Shown: one piece after another, positions 23,574 to 32,571 of the stretch
Layout: each line of letters begins with the position of its first letter
How positions within the stretch are numbered: position 1 is the first letter of the stretch
Source of the DNA: CALINF01 sp039980455
GTDB taxonomy: Bacteria > Pseudomonadota > Gammaproteobacteria > Pseudomonadales > Halieaceae
Length of the DNA: 64,000 nt
Direction of reading: 5' to 3'
NCBI GenBank assembly: GCA_039980455.1
Contig: JBDXCG010000006.1
Span: forward strand, 251,975-315,974
Translations under genes and position numbers: made by a program
Notes under the pieces: generated by a model
The model's input: the letters and a program-made list of their open reading frames with translations, nothing else
Told to the model about the DNA's origin: nothing
Database searches by the model: none

Positions 23574-24194
23574 ATGATTACCGAATTCATTTTCAGGTTT
23601 GCGCATGTTCTGTTCGGCATTGTCTGGATAGGTATGCTGTATTACTTCAACTTTGTACAAACCGAGTACTTTAAGGAAGCCGAAGCAGACGCGAAAGCTG
23701 ATGCGATGAAAAAGCTGGCACCTAGGGCGCTGTGGTGGTTCCGTTGGGGCGCCATGTTTACGTTCCTCACTGGTCTTTACCTGTTAATGAGCATCAAGGC
23801 ATTTAGTAACTTTGCTGCGATGCCACTGATCTGGGTTGGAGCGCTTGCCGGTATTTTCATGTTCCTCAACGTTTGGGTGATTATCTGGCCCAAGCAGCAG
23901 ATTGTGCTGGGGATGAAAGAAGGCGATGGCCCATCTGCTGCTGCCGCCGCCGGCCTTGCGTCTCGCACCAATACATTGCTGTCTGGCCCCATGCTGTTCG
24001 GTATGCTGGGTTCCAAGCATCTGTATATCGCTGATGTCAGTGCAACGGGTTTATATGCCTGCCTGGCTATCGTCGTGGCGCTGGAAGCCAATGCGCTGTT
24101 TGGCAAGCTGGGCCCTATGGCGTCCGTGAAGGGTGTAGTTCACTGCAGCCTCGCACTAGTGGCCATCCTTTGGGCGCTACTCGCGTTCCTGTAG
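23574..24194 (+). CDS. Urate_ox_N / PuuD-like membrane protein
   Basis: A 206-residue integral membrane protein with about five to six helices. It resembles the membrane domain found at the N-terminus of bacterial PuuD-type urate hydroxylases: ITEFIFRFAHVLFGIVWIG, YYFNFVQTEYFK, FRWGAMFTFLTGLYLL and NVWVIIWPKQQ. The C-terminal cytochrome c domain of PuuD is absent (no CxxCH), and no purine genes are nearby. In many proteobacteria this domain stands alone with no known role, so urate oxidation should not be assumed. AGGGGAG precedes the ATG. It is transcribed alone, between two terminators. Confidence 0.7.
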   Translation: MITEFIFRFAHVLFGIVWIGMLYYFNFVQTEYFKEAEADAKADAMKKLAPRALWWFRWGAMFTFLTGLYLLMSIKAFSNFAAMPLIWVGALAGIFMFLNVWVIIWPKQQIVLGMKEGDGPSAAAAAGLASRTNTLLSGPMLFGMLGSKHLYIADVSATGLYACLAIVVALEANALFGKLGPMASVKGVVHCSLALVAILWALLAFL

Positions 24195-24212
24195 GGTAAC
24201 TCGCGCAACAAC

Positions 24213-24237
24213 AAGCCGGGCATTGCCCGGCTTTTTT
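24213..24237 (+). terminator. Rho-independent terminator
   Basis: AAGCCGGGC, an ATT loop, GCCCGGCTT and a run of T close the Urate_ox_N-type gene. Confidence 0.93.
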
Positions 24238-24299
24238 GTTTCTGCAACCGGTCAGCCACGGTATAATCTCAATCCTCAAATCTGTTCAATGATGAATTC

Positions 24300-25049
24300 A
24301 TGCGTAAAGACGACGATATAGCCCCAATCCCCACCATCGTGGCCACTCGCGATGTCGAACCCATGCGCGCTTCGTCTGCCAGCAGGGCACCTTCTGGTGG
24401 TAAGAAAAGCAAGCCTGCGGGTTCCGGCAGCACCGGATTGCTGTCTGGAATGATGATTGTTGTGGCGTTAGCCATTGCAGGCATAGCCTGTGGCTGGGCT
24501 TGGCAGTTACAGCAGCAATTAGAACAAGCCGGTGAGCAATTAGCGGGCTACGAAAAGCGGGTTTCCAGTCTCGAAGATCTGTTGTCTGACACCGATGAGA
24601 CGGTTAATCGTTCGAGCGCGGCCATGAGTGCGCAGCTCAAGATGCTCGATACTGAGGTTCGAAAGTTATGGGATGCCCGTAAGGTCAGCAATACCAGTCT
24701 GTCGAAGCTCGAGAAGTCCGACAAGTCACAAGCAGGTCAGTTGTCGGGCATGAAAAAAATCGATACCACGTCTACGGCACAAATTAAGACATTGCTTACC
24801 GATGTCACACGATTGAAAACGGTGGCAGGCGACCTGGAGCGCCTCTCAGCAAGCGCTAAAGTTAATCAGGCGGAAGTGGAGCGTGTAGCAGACACGCTAA
24901 ATCGAATAAATCTGGATATGGCCAAGCTAAACAAGCGCGTGCAGAGCAACGAAGAATGGGTAGGCTCAGTTAACGCTTTCCGTCGTCAGATCAACACTAG
25001 TATTGCCCAACTCGAAGCCTCAGTGAGGGCGTTACAGTCCACGCCGTAG
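24300..25049 (+). CDS. Membrane-anchored coiled-coil protein, unknown
   Basis: I do not recognise this 249-residue protein. Residues 1-46 are cytoplasmic, with acidic residues first and then a Ser/Lys-rich stretch. One membrane helix follows at about 47-69 (LLSGMMIVVALAIAGIACGW). Residues 70-249 are almost wholly helical with heptad leucines and many Gln, Lys and Ser: a periplasmic coiled coil of about 180 residues. The topology recalls cell-envelope or division accessory proteins, but nothing fixes a function. A TATAAT sits at 24262-24267, about 38 bases upstream, without a clear -35. Confidence 0.7.
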   Translation: MRKDDDIAPIPTIVATRDVEPMRASSASRAPSGGKKSKPAGSGSTGLLSGMMIVVALAIAGIACGWAWQLQQQLEQAGEQLAGYEKRVSSLEDLLSDTDETVNRSSAAMSAQLKMLDTEVRKLWDARKVSNTSLSKLEKSDKSQAGQLSGMKKIDTTSTAQIKTLLTDVTRLKTVAGDLERLSASAKVNQAEVERVADTLNRINLDMAKLNKRVQSNEEWVGSVNAFRRQINTSIAQLEASVRALQSTP

Positions 25050-25094
25050 CGCTTGTTTTGACGTTTTGGGCAGCAACAAGAAAAACCCAGTGAA

Positions 25095-25156
25095 GTGGCA
25101 TGGAGCTTGGCGTTGAAAGCTGCGCCGCAAGCTGCTCAGGCGAAAGCGCCTGCCAC
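25095..25156 (+). promoter_or_regulatory. Branched stem-loop structure in the fumA upstream region
   Basis: Three nested pairings are visible. An outer stem pairs GTGGCA (25095-25100) with TGCCAC (25151-25156). A first arm pairs AGCTTG (25104-25109) with CAAGCT (25128-25133), extended by GCG/CGC. A second arm is CAGGCG-AAAG-CGCCTG (25137-25152), whose last two bases compete with the outer stem. There is no T-run. It ends 36 bases before the fumA ATG and could be a 5' leader structure or a processed 3' end of the upstream transcript. Confidence 0.4.
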
Positions 25157-25192
25157 GTCGCCCAAAATTATCGATTCTAATGGAGCACTGTC

Positions 25193-26716
25193 ATGACCGT
25201 AATACGCCAGGACGACCTTATCGACAGCGTGGCTGATGCGCTGCAGTTTATCTCCTACTACCATCCACTCGATTTTGTGCAGGCAGTGCACAAAGCGTAT
25301 GAAATGGAACAGAATCCCGCCGCCAAGGATGCCATGGCACAGATTCTGATTAACTCCCGTATGTGTGCGCAGGGGCATCGGCCGATCTGTCAGGATACCG
25401 GTATAGTGACGGTGTTTATGAAGATTGGTATGGACGTGCAGTGGGATGCGACCTTGTCGGTCACCGAGATGGTTAATGAAGGCGTGCGCAGAGCCTACAC
25501 CCACCCAGACAACGTGTTGCGCGCGTCCATTCTTGATGATCCCGCGGGTGCGCGGCGCAATACCAAGGACAATACGCCAGCGGTCATTCACATGGAGGTG
25601 GTTGAAGGCGACACAGTAGATATTCAGGTGGCAGCCAAAGGCGGAGGCTCCGAAAATAAGTCTAAACTAGCGATGCTTAATCCTTCCGATAGCATCGTAG
25701 ATTGGGTGGTAAAAACAGTGCCCACAATGGGAGCTGGATGGTGCCCACCGGGCATGCTGGGAATTGGTGTCGGTGGTACTGCCGAGAAAGCCGCGGTGAT
25801 GGCCAAAGAATCACTGATGGACCCAGTAGATATTCATGAGTTGCGCCTACGCGGCCCAAACAATCGGGTAGAGGAGTTACGGCTGGAGATCATGGACGCC
25901 GTTAACAAGTTGGGTATTGGTGCTCAGGGCCTTGGTGGTCTAACCACGGTTCTGGATGTGAAGATAATGGATTATCCAACGCATGCGGCGTCTCTGCCTG
26001 TCGCGATGATTCCGAACTGCGCCGCTACTCGACACGCGCACTTTGTACTTGATGGTTCCGGCCCCTCACTACAGACTCCCCCCAATCTCGATGATTGGCC
26101 TGAGATTACCTGGGAAGTGGCCGACAATGTACGCAGGGTTAATCTCGATACGGTAACACCCGAAGAGGCCTCTCAGTGGCAGCCTGGTGATACATTGCTG
26201 CTATCGGGGAAGATGCTCACAGGACGTGATGCCGCCCATAAGAAAATGAAAGAATTGATTGAAAGTGGTGAGGGCTTACCGGCCGAGGTCGATCTTAAAG
26301 GACGATTTATCTACTACGTGGGTCCGGTGGATCCGGTGCGTGATGAAGTTGTTGGGCCGGCGGGTCCCACCACAGCTACCCGCATGGACAAGTTCACAGA
26401 CTTTATTCTGGAGCAAACAGGACTGCTTGGCATGATTGGCAAGGCAGAACGCGGGCCGGTCGGTATTGAGGCCATTAAGAAACACAAGGCGGTGTATTTG
26501 ATGGCGGTAGGCGGTGCTGCTTATCTGGTGTCCAAGGCCATTACAAATGCAAAAGTGGTGGCTTTCCCTGAAATGGGCATGGAAGCAATCTACGAGTTTG
26601 AGGTCAAGGATATGCCGGTTAGCGTGGCCGTAGATTCGCGGGGCATCTCTGTACACGAAACTGGCCCCAAGATCTGGCAGGCTAAGATCGAAGAGCAGGC
26701 CATTGAGCTCATCTGA
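25193..26716 (+). CDS. fumA: Class I fumarate hydratase (4Fe-4S, oxygen-sensitive type)
   Basis: Interconverts fumarate and malate in the citric-acid cycle using a labile [4Fe-4S] cluster. This is the single-chain form, alpha and beta parts fused, 507 residues. Cluster cysteines fit C66 (ICQDTG), C184 (GWCPPGMLGIGVGG) and C276 (NCAATRHAHF). The beta part shows GKMLTGRDAAHKK and GPTTATRMD. GGAG precedes the ATG. The last 14 bases overlap sbcB. No class II fumC is in the window. Confidence 0.96.
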   Translation: MTVIRQDDLIDSVADALQFISYYHPLDFVQAVHKAYEMEQNPAAKDAMAQILINSRMCAQGHRPICQDTGIVTVFMKIGMDVQWDATLSVTEMVNEGVRRAYTHPDNVLRASILDDPAGARRNTKDNTPAVIHMEVVEGDTVDIQVAAKGGGSENKSKLAMLNPSDSIVDWVVKTVPTMGAGWCPPGMLGIGVGGTAEKAAVMAKESLMDPVDIHELRLRGPNNRVEELRLEIMDAVNKLGIGAQGLGGLTTVLDVKIMDYPTHAASLPVAMIPNCAATRHAHFVLDGSGPSLQTPPNLDDWPEITWEVADNVRRVNLDTVTPEEASQWQPGDTLLLSGKMLTGRDAAHKKMKELIESGEGLPAEVDLKGRFIYYVGPVDPVRDEVVGPAGPTTATRMDKFTDFILEQTGLLGMIGKAERGPVGIEAIKKHKAVYLMAVGGAAYLVSKAITNAKVVAFPEMGMEAIYEFEVKDMPVSVAVDSRGISVHETGPKIWQAKIEEQAIELI

Positions 26717-28157
26717 GACCTTTTACTGGCACGACTATGAAACGTTCGGTGCTGATCCCTCGCGGGATAGGCCCTGTCAGTTTGCAGGTATTCGTACCGA
26801 CTTCGAGCTGAATATTATCGGTGAACCATTGGTGATTTTCGCCAAGCCTGCCGACGATCTGTTGCCTCATCCACAAGCCTGTTTGATCACGGGCATCACG
26901 CCACAGCAGGCACTGGCCGAGGGTGTTCCTGAGTGCGAGTTTATGGCTCAGATTCACGATGAATTGGCCAGGCCGGGTACCTGCGGTGTTGGCTACAACT
27001 CATTGCGCTTTGATGATGAGATAACTCGCTACACCCTGTATCGGAATTTCTTCGACCCCTACGCCCGTGAGTGGAAAGACGGCAACTCGCGCTGGGATAT
27101 CATCGATATGGTTCGCGCTACCCATGCCTTGCGACCAGATGGCATTCAGTGGCCATTGCGCGATGACGGTATGCCGAGTTTTCGCCTCGAAGACCTCACA
27201 GCGGCCAATGGCATTGCGCATACAGCTGCTCACGATGCCTTGTCGGATGTTCACGCCACTATTGCTGTTGCTGGCCTGATCAGGCAGCGACAGCCAAAGC
27301 TGTTCGACTACGTGCTTAACAGCCGAGGAAAGCGGGCTGTGCTGGCGCAGTTGGACTTGGAGGGCATGAAGCCGGTGCTTCATGTCTCAGGTATGTTTGG
27401 CGCAGCGCGACACAATATTGCATTGATTGTGCCATTGGCTATGCATCCGACGAATAAAAATGAGGTGATTTGCTATGACCTCGCAGCCGATCCGTCCTGT
27501 ATTAGCGAGTTGGATGCGGAGCAACTTGCGCAGCGACTGTTTCGACGCAAGGAAGAGCAAGTAGAAGGGCAAGAGCGTCCTGCTATCAAGTCTGTGCATA
27601 TCAACAAATGCCCGATTTTGATTACACCGAAGATGGCCGACCCAGCCACGGCGGAGCGCCTTGGTATCGATGGCGCAGCTTGCCGAGCTCATTTGGCTCA
27701 GTTGCGAGAGTACCGCGCGCAAGATTCGCAGGGGTTTGTCGCCAAGCTGCACGCTATATTTGAGCAACGCACATTTGTGGAGACTACCGACCCGGATCGC
27801 ATGCTGTACGGCGGCGGCTTTTTTTCTGCTAACGATAAACGGATCATGGATCAGATTCGTTCCACAGAGCCGACTGAACTGGGCGCTCAGACCTTCAGTT
27901 TTGAGGATCAGCGCCTGCCCGAAATGCTGTTTCGCTATCGGGCCCGCAACTATCCCGACACGTTGTCGCCAGCTGAGCGCGCGCAGTGGGAAGAGTATCG
28001 CTTCGCCCGACTGACCGAACCTGACGCTGGCGGTGGCATCGTACTGGAGCAGTACCACGAGCTGATTGAACATCTGCTGCAAGATGAATCTCTTGCGCAA
28101 GACAAATCGGCATTGCTGGAGCAGTTGCTAGCCTACGGCGACAGTCTGCTGGTTTGA
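26703..28157 (+). CDS. sbcB: Exodeoxyribonuclease I
   Basis: ExoI degrades single-stranded DNA 3' to 5' in mismatch repair and recombination control and binds SSB. The 484-residue length is normal. The DEDDh catalytic set is visible: the first Asp and Glu in HDYETFG, an Asp in LRFDDE, and HDALSDVHAT near residue 175. The SH3-like and C-terminal helical parts follow. No ATG precedes HDYETF, so the TTG inside the end of fumA is used, with AGCAGG upstream; translation is probably coupled. Confidence 0.95.
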   Translation: MSSSETFYWHDYETFGADPSRDRPCQFAGIRTDFELNIIGEPLVIFAKPADDLLPHPQACLITGITPQQALAEGVPECEFMAQIHDELARPGTCGVGYNSLRFDDEITRYTLYRNFFDPYAREWKDGNSRWDIIDMVRATHALRPDGIQWPLRDDGMPSFRLEDLTAANGIAHTAAHDALSDVHATIAVAGLIRQRQPKLFDYVLNSRGKRAVLAQLDLEGMKPVLHVSGMFGAARHNIALIVPLAMHPTNKNEVICYDLAADPSCISELDAEQLAQRLFRRKEEQVEGQERPAIKSVHINKCPILITPKMADPATAERLGIDGAACRAHLAQLREYRAQDSQGFVAKLHAIFEQRTFVETTDPDRMLYGGGFFSANDKRIMDQIRSTEPTELGAQTFSFEDQRLPEMLFRYRARNYPDTLSPAERAQWEEYRFARLTEPDAGGGIVLEQYHELIEHLLQDESLAQDKSALLEQLLAYGDSLLV

Positions 28158-28268
28158 GTCATTGGCTGACCATGAGACACAGATAGGCAGGTTCGCTACC
28201 CGCACCTATACTGAGTGCGATGCGGGGCAGGAAGGTTCGCACTGGCGATATCACAAAAAGGAGTAGTC

Positions 28269-29288
28269 ATGCAGGAATTTGCTGGTAGTCATATTCTCTC
28301 GGTTAACGATTTTGACCGGAGCAATGTGGAACGCATTTTTGCAGTAGCCGATCACATGGAGCCCTACGCCCGTCGCCGTCGGATCACCAAGGTGCTTGAT
28401 GGCGCGATTTTAGGTTCGATGTTCTTTGAGCCAAGCACTCGCACCCGCGTGAGCTTTGGCAGTGCATTTAACCTGTTAGGTGGTGAAGTGCGTGAGACCA
28501 CTGGCATCGAAACTTCAGCGATTGCCAAGGGTGAGTCGCTGTATGACACCGCCCGGGTATTGAGTGGCTATTCCGACGTTATTGCTATGCGCCACCCGCA
28601 AGAAGGCTCTGTGGCTGAGTTTGCAGCGGCCAGCCGCGTGCCGGTAATCAATGGGGGTGACGGTAGCAACGAGCACCCCAGTCAGGCGTTGCTCGACCTA
28701 TACACGATCAAGAGCGAGTTGGCGTCGCGCCATCGCGGAATCGACACCTTACGCATCGCCATGGTGGGCGACCTGCGGCACGGCCGCACGGTGCACTCGC
28801 TGTGTAAACTGCTGTGTCTGTTTGATGATGTGCAGGTGGTGCTGGTATCTCCGGATGAACTCAAGATGCCCGGAGATATAGTAGAAGCAATGCGCAGTGC
28901 TGGGCATATCGTCAAGGAGTCCGATACGCTGGAGTCCAGTATCTCCAGTGTCGATATTGTGTACTCTACTCGCATTCAGGAAGAGCGGTTTCAATCGGCC
29001 GAAGAGGCCGATCTCTATCGAGGGCGGTTTCGGCTTAATCAGGCGGTCTATACCTCACACTGCGAACCCAATACCGTCATTATGCATCCGTTGCCACGAG
29101 ACTCCCGCGATAACGCCCGCGAGTTAGATGACGATTTAAACGATAACCCCAATCTGGCCATTTTTCGGCAAACCGATAATGGTGTGTTGGTGCGGATGGC
29201 GTTGTTCGTATTGGTTCTGGACGTAGCGGGCGATGTTCACAAGCATGCGCGCGATGTTACCTGGTATACGGCTGGCCGTTTTCAGTGA
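28269..29288 (+). CDS. pyrB: Aspartate carbamoyltransferase catalytic subunit
   Basis: Makes N-carbamoyl-aspartate, the committed step of pyrimidine synthesis. FEPSTRTRVSF binds carbamoyl phosphate; HPSQALLDLYTI and HPLPR are the other active-site segments. The start is the ATG after AAGGAG; the frame is open 18 codons further but without a ribosome site. At 339 residues it is longer than E. coli PyrB (311), and no pyrI follows. It overlaps the Nudix gene by 4 bases. Confidence 0.95.
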   Translation: MQEFAGSHILSVNDFDRSNVERIFAVADHMEPYARRRRITKVLDGAILGSMFFEPSTRTRVSFGSAFNLLGGEVRETTGIETSAIAKGESLYDTARVLSGYSDVIAMRHPQEGSVAEFAAASRVPVINGGDGSNEHPSQALLDLYTIKSELASRHRGIDTLRIAMVGDLRHGRTVHSLCKLLCLFDDVQVVLVSPDELKMPGDIVEAMRSAGHIVKESDTLESSISSVDIVYSTRIQEERFQSAEEADLYRGRFRLNQAVYTSHCEPNTVIMHPLPRDSRDNARELDDDLNDNPNLAIFRQTDNGVLVRMALFVLVLDVAGDVHKHARDVTWYTAGRFQ

Positions 29289-29902
29289 CAGTTTCTCTGC
29301 GCTTCGGCGCTCAGGATGTTCGTATATTGCAGCGTAACGCGGTGTATGACGGACACTTCAAAATGTGCCAGCTGACCCTGGAGCATCGCTGCTTTGATGG
29401 CACCTGGAGCGATCCACTCACGCGTGAGTTGTTTGAGCGTGGTGATGCCGTTGGTGTCTTACCCTACAACCCGATCAACGACTCGCTCGTGTTGATTGAG
29501 CAGTTTCGCCCGGGCGCTGTGCGTGATGACTGCTCTCCCTGGATGCTTGAGTTGATTGCCGGAGTAGTAGAAGAGGGGGAGTCCGATGAAGCGGTGGTGC
29601 ACCGCGAATCGATGGAGGAGGCTGGATGCGAGCTGTCTGATCTGATGTCGATAGCGGGTTATTTTCCGAGTGCGGGCGCTTGCTCTGAGCACGTTAGACT
29701 CTACTGCGGCAGGGTACAGTCAGCACAAATCGGCTCAATATTGGGTCTACAGTCTGAGGGCGAGGATATTCTTGTGCACGAGGTGGCCCGAACTGAGGCG
29801 ATGAAGCTTCTCTTCGATAATCAGATTCCCAATGGTCATACGCTCGTTGCATTGCAATGGTTGGCATTGCACATTGACGCCGTGCGCGAACGCTGGTCTT
29901 GA
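29285..29902 (+). CDS. nudF: Nudix hydrolase, ADP-ribose pyrophosphatase type
   Basis: Splits ADP-ribose to AMP and ribose 5-phosphate, or a related nucleotide sugar. The Nudix box is complete: G, five residues, E, seven residues, RE, then MEEAG (about residues 91-113). The GYFPSAGACSEH segment after the box is typical of ADP-ribose pyrophosphatases of the NudF group. The GTG start overlaps the pyrB stop, so the two are coupled. Substrate is inferred from subfamily resemblance. Confidence 0.87.
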   Translation: MTVSLRFGAQDVRILQRNAVYDGHFKMCQLTLEHRCFDGTWSDPLTRELFERGDAVGVLPYNPINDSLVLIEQFRPGAVRDDCSPWMLELIAGVVEEGESDEAVVHRESMEEAGCELSDLMSIAGYFPSAGACSEHVRLYCGRVQSAQIGSILGLQSEGEDILVHEVARTEAMKLLFDNQIPNGHTLVALQWLALHIDAVRERWS

Positions 29903-29917
29903 GCATCGCGTGATTCT

Positions 29918-31516
29918 ATGAGCACTGGCGACCCCCAAAACACGTCCGAATCGGCACCGGCTCTGCTGCGTTCCAGCGCAATCGTTGGCAGTATGACCAT
30001 GATGTCGCGGGTGCTGGGATTGGTGCGCGACATCGTGATAGCTGGCTTTGTCGGCGCCAGTGCTAATGCTGATGCCTTTTTTGTTGCCTTCAAAATCCCC
30101 AATTTTCTGCGTCGCCTGTTTGCCGAAGGTGCGTTTGCACAGGCGTTTGTGCCGGTGCTTGCCGACTACAAAGAGGATGGCAGTGTCGCAGCAGTCAAAG
30201 CGCTACTGAATCGCGTGGCCGGTGTACTGGGCGGCGCTCTATTGCTCCTCACAGGGATTATGATTTTGGCCGCCCCTATAGTTACGGCCATTTTTGCTCC
30301 TGGTTTTGTGAGTCACCCCGCTAAATATGCGCTTACTGCCGAGCTGATCAGGATAACGTTTCCCTATCTGTTGCTGATCTCCATGACCGGGCTGTGCGGC
30401 GCTATTCTGAATAGCTATGGCCGCTTTGCGGTGCCTGCACTCACGCCAATCTTTCTCAACCTTTCCCTGATTGGTGCCGCCACAGTGGCTGCCCCCTGGT
30501 TCGATGAACCTGTGTTTGCATTGGCCTGGGGCGTATTTTTGGCTGGCGTGATTCAATTGCTGTTCCAGCTGCCTTCGCTGTATCGCCTCGACCTTGTACC
30601 AAGGCCGATTTGGGATACCCGGGATGCTGGTGTACGACGCATATTGAAACTGATGGTGCCGGCATTGTTTGGGGTGTCGGTAAGCCAAATCAACTTACTA
30701 TTGGATACAGTAATAGCCTCGTTTTTGCCCACTGGCAGCGTATCGTGGCTGTATTATTCCGATAGGCTAACCGAGCTGCCATTGGGCGTGTTCGGCATTG
30801 CGATCGCCACGGTAATTCTGCCAAGCCTGTCTGCTCACAATGCCGCTTCCCGGGCAGGGCAGTTCACCCGCACCCTGGATTGGGCTGTCCGCAACGTGTT
30901 GTTGATTGCGATGCCCGCTGCAGTGGCATTGATTCTGCTAGCAGAGCCCATCCTGATTACCCTCTTTCAGTATGGGGCGTTGACACCGGGGGACGTCGAT
31001 ATGGCGTCACTCAGTCTGCGAGCGTACAGCCTGGGTTTGGCCGCCTTTATGCTAATTAAGGTGCTCGCGCCGGGTTTTTACGCCCGCAAGGACATGATGA
31101 CGCCCGTATCTATTGGCATTAAGGCGATGGTAGCCAATATGGTGCTTAATCTTCTGTTTGTCCTGCCATTGTATTTCTATTTCAATATTGGGCACGTAGG
31201 GCTGGCTCTAGCAACCAGTGCGTCGGCGTATCTGAACGCGGGGCTATTACTGCGGGGCCTGATGAAAGAGCAGGTGTTTCGTTTCCAGCCGGGTTGGGCG
31301 CTGTTTATATTCAGGCTGCTGGCATCGACCCTCGCGATGGTGGTCGCAGTGTTGCTACTGACTCCTGGCAACGAGCAGTGGCTGGCCTGGGGCTGGCAGC
31401 ACAGGGCGCTGCAAATTGTGCTGGTATGCGCTGCGGGCATCGCCAGTTATGGCTTGACGCACATTGCTTTGGGCACGCGTATGCACCATCTTCGTAGTCC
31501 TGCGGGTAGTGACTAG
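29918..31516 (+). CDS. murJ: Lipid II flippase MurJ
   Basis: MurJ moves lipid II across the inner membrane for peptidoglycan synthesis. The 532-residue protein has about 14 helices. Family motifs are MTMMSRVLGLVRDIVIAGF, KIPNFLRRLFAEGAFAQAFVP with the essential arginines, and ALTPIFLNLSL. It is 15 bases after the Nudix gene and upstream of ribF, as usual in gammaproteobacteria. Confidence 0.96.
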   Translation: MSTGDPQNTSESAPALLRSSAIVGSMTMMSRVLGLVRDIVIAGFVGASANADAFFVAFKIPNFLRRLFAEGAFAQAFVPVLADYKEDGSVAAVKALLNRVAGVLGGALLLLTGIMILAAPIVTAIFAPGFVSHPAKYALTAELIRITFPYLLLISMTGLCGAILNSYGRFAVPALTPIFLNLSLIGAATVAAPWFDEPVFALAWGVFLAGVIQLLFQLPSLYRLDLVPRPIWDTRDAGVRRILKLMVPALFGVSVSQINLLLDTVIASFLPTGSVSWLYYSDRLTELPLGVFGIAIATVILPSLSAHNAASRAGQFTRTLDWAVRNVLLIAMPAAVALILLAEPILITLFQYGALTPGDVDMASLSLRAYSLGLAAFMLIKVLAPGFYARKDMMTPVSIGIKAMVANMVLNLLFVLPLYFYFNIGHVGLALATSASAYLNAGLLLRGLMKEQVFRFQPGWALFIFRLLASTLAMVVAVLLLTPGNEQWLAWGWQHRALQIVLVCAAGIASYGLTHIALGTRMHHLRSPAGSD

Positions 31517-31618
31517 CCCTGCACTCTAGCGGCTTTGCCTGCCGGCGGTCGGCATAGGCTAGAGAGATTGATTCCGATATACTCTCGCTCTTGATTCTAC
31601 GAAGCGTATCCCCATTTC

Positions 31619-32551
31619 ATGGAGCTGATCAGAGGACTGCATAACCTGCGGCCGGCGCATGGCGGTTGTGTGGCAACCATCGGTGCCTTTGATGGTGTGC
31701 ACCGGGGTCACAGGGCGGTGATAGAGCGCCTGCTGGCTCAGGGCAAGGCGATGTCTCTACCCACGGTGGTTATCGTGTTTGAGCCATTGCCGCGAGAGTA
31801 TCTTACGCCTCTGCAAGCACCAGCGAGATTGATGAGTTTCAGAGAGAAGTTCATCATATTGAAGGAATTGGGCGTAGACCGGGTGTTACGTATCCGATTC
31901 AACGATGCTTTGCGCTCCATGTCTGCCGATGCGTTTGTGGAAGAAATTTTTGTCGAAGGGTTAGGCGTGAAATTTGTAGCGCTGGGCGACGATTTTCGTT
32001 TTGGGGCCGATAGGCAGGGCGACTTTGAATTCGTAAAACGCCGCGGCGAAGTGTTGGGGTTTGACTGCCAGTCGATGGACACATTGACCTGTGCTGGTGA
32101 GCGAGTCAGTAGCACCCGCGTGCGTGAAGCTTTGGCCGACGGTGACTTTACTCTAGCAGAAGAGCTGCTGGGGCGACCTTATTCGATTTCAGGTCGGGTA
32201 GTTTATGGTCGACAGCTTGGCCGCGAAATAGGCGCGCCCACAGCGAACGTAGAATTGCACCGTTTGCGTTCGCCGTTGTCAGGTGTATTTGCCGTAGAGG
32301 TTAGTGGTGCAGGCTTGGAGAACGCACCAGGAGTTGCCAATGTAGGTACCAGGCCAACGGTAAACGACAGCATTCGCGCTAATCTTGAGGTGCATTTGCT
32401 GAATAGGGATATCAATCTCTACGGCCAGAGAATAACTGTCCGCTTTAAGCATAAGCTGCGAGAAGAGAAAAAATTTGGTTCGCTTGATGAACTCAAAGAA
32501 AACATACAGACCGATATCAACACTACGGCGGCCTGGTTTGCCAGCCATTAA
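31619..32551 (+). CDS. ribF: Bifunctional riboflavin kinase / FAD synthetase
   Basis: Phosphorylates riboflavin to FMN and adenylates FMN to FAD. The N-terminal nucleotidyltransferase has GAFDGVHRGHRAVI and SSTRVREAL. The C-terminal kinase has LGREIGAPTANV and GVANVGTRPTV. The length of 310 is normal. The ribosome site is weak, and the gene starts the ribF-ileS-lspA-fkpB-ispH run. Confidence 0.97.
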   Translation: MELIRGLHNLRPAHGGCVATIGAFDGVHRGHRAVIERLLAQGKAMSLPTVVIVFEPLPREYLTPLQAPARLMSFREKFIILKELGVDRVLRIRFNDALRSMSADAFVEEIFVEGLGVKFVALGDDFRFGADRQGDFEFVKRRGEVLGFDCQSMDTLTCAGERVSSTRVREALADGDFTLAEELLGRPYSISGRVVYGRQLGREIGAPTANVELHRLRSPLSGVFAVEVSGAGLENAPGVANVGTRPTVNDSIRANLEVHLLNRDINLYGQRITVRFKHKLREEKKFGSLDELKENIQTDINTTAAWFASH

Positions 32552-32571
32552 CGCAAGATGATTAGGAACCG

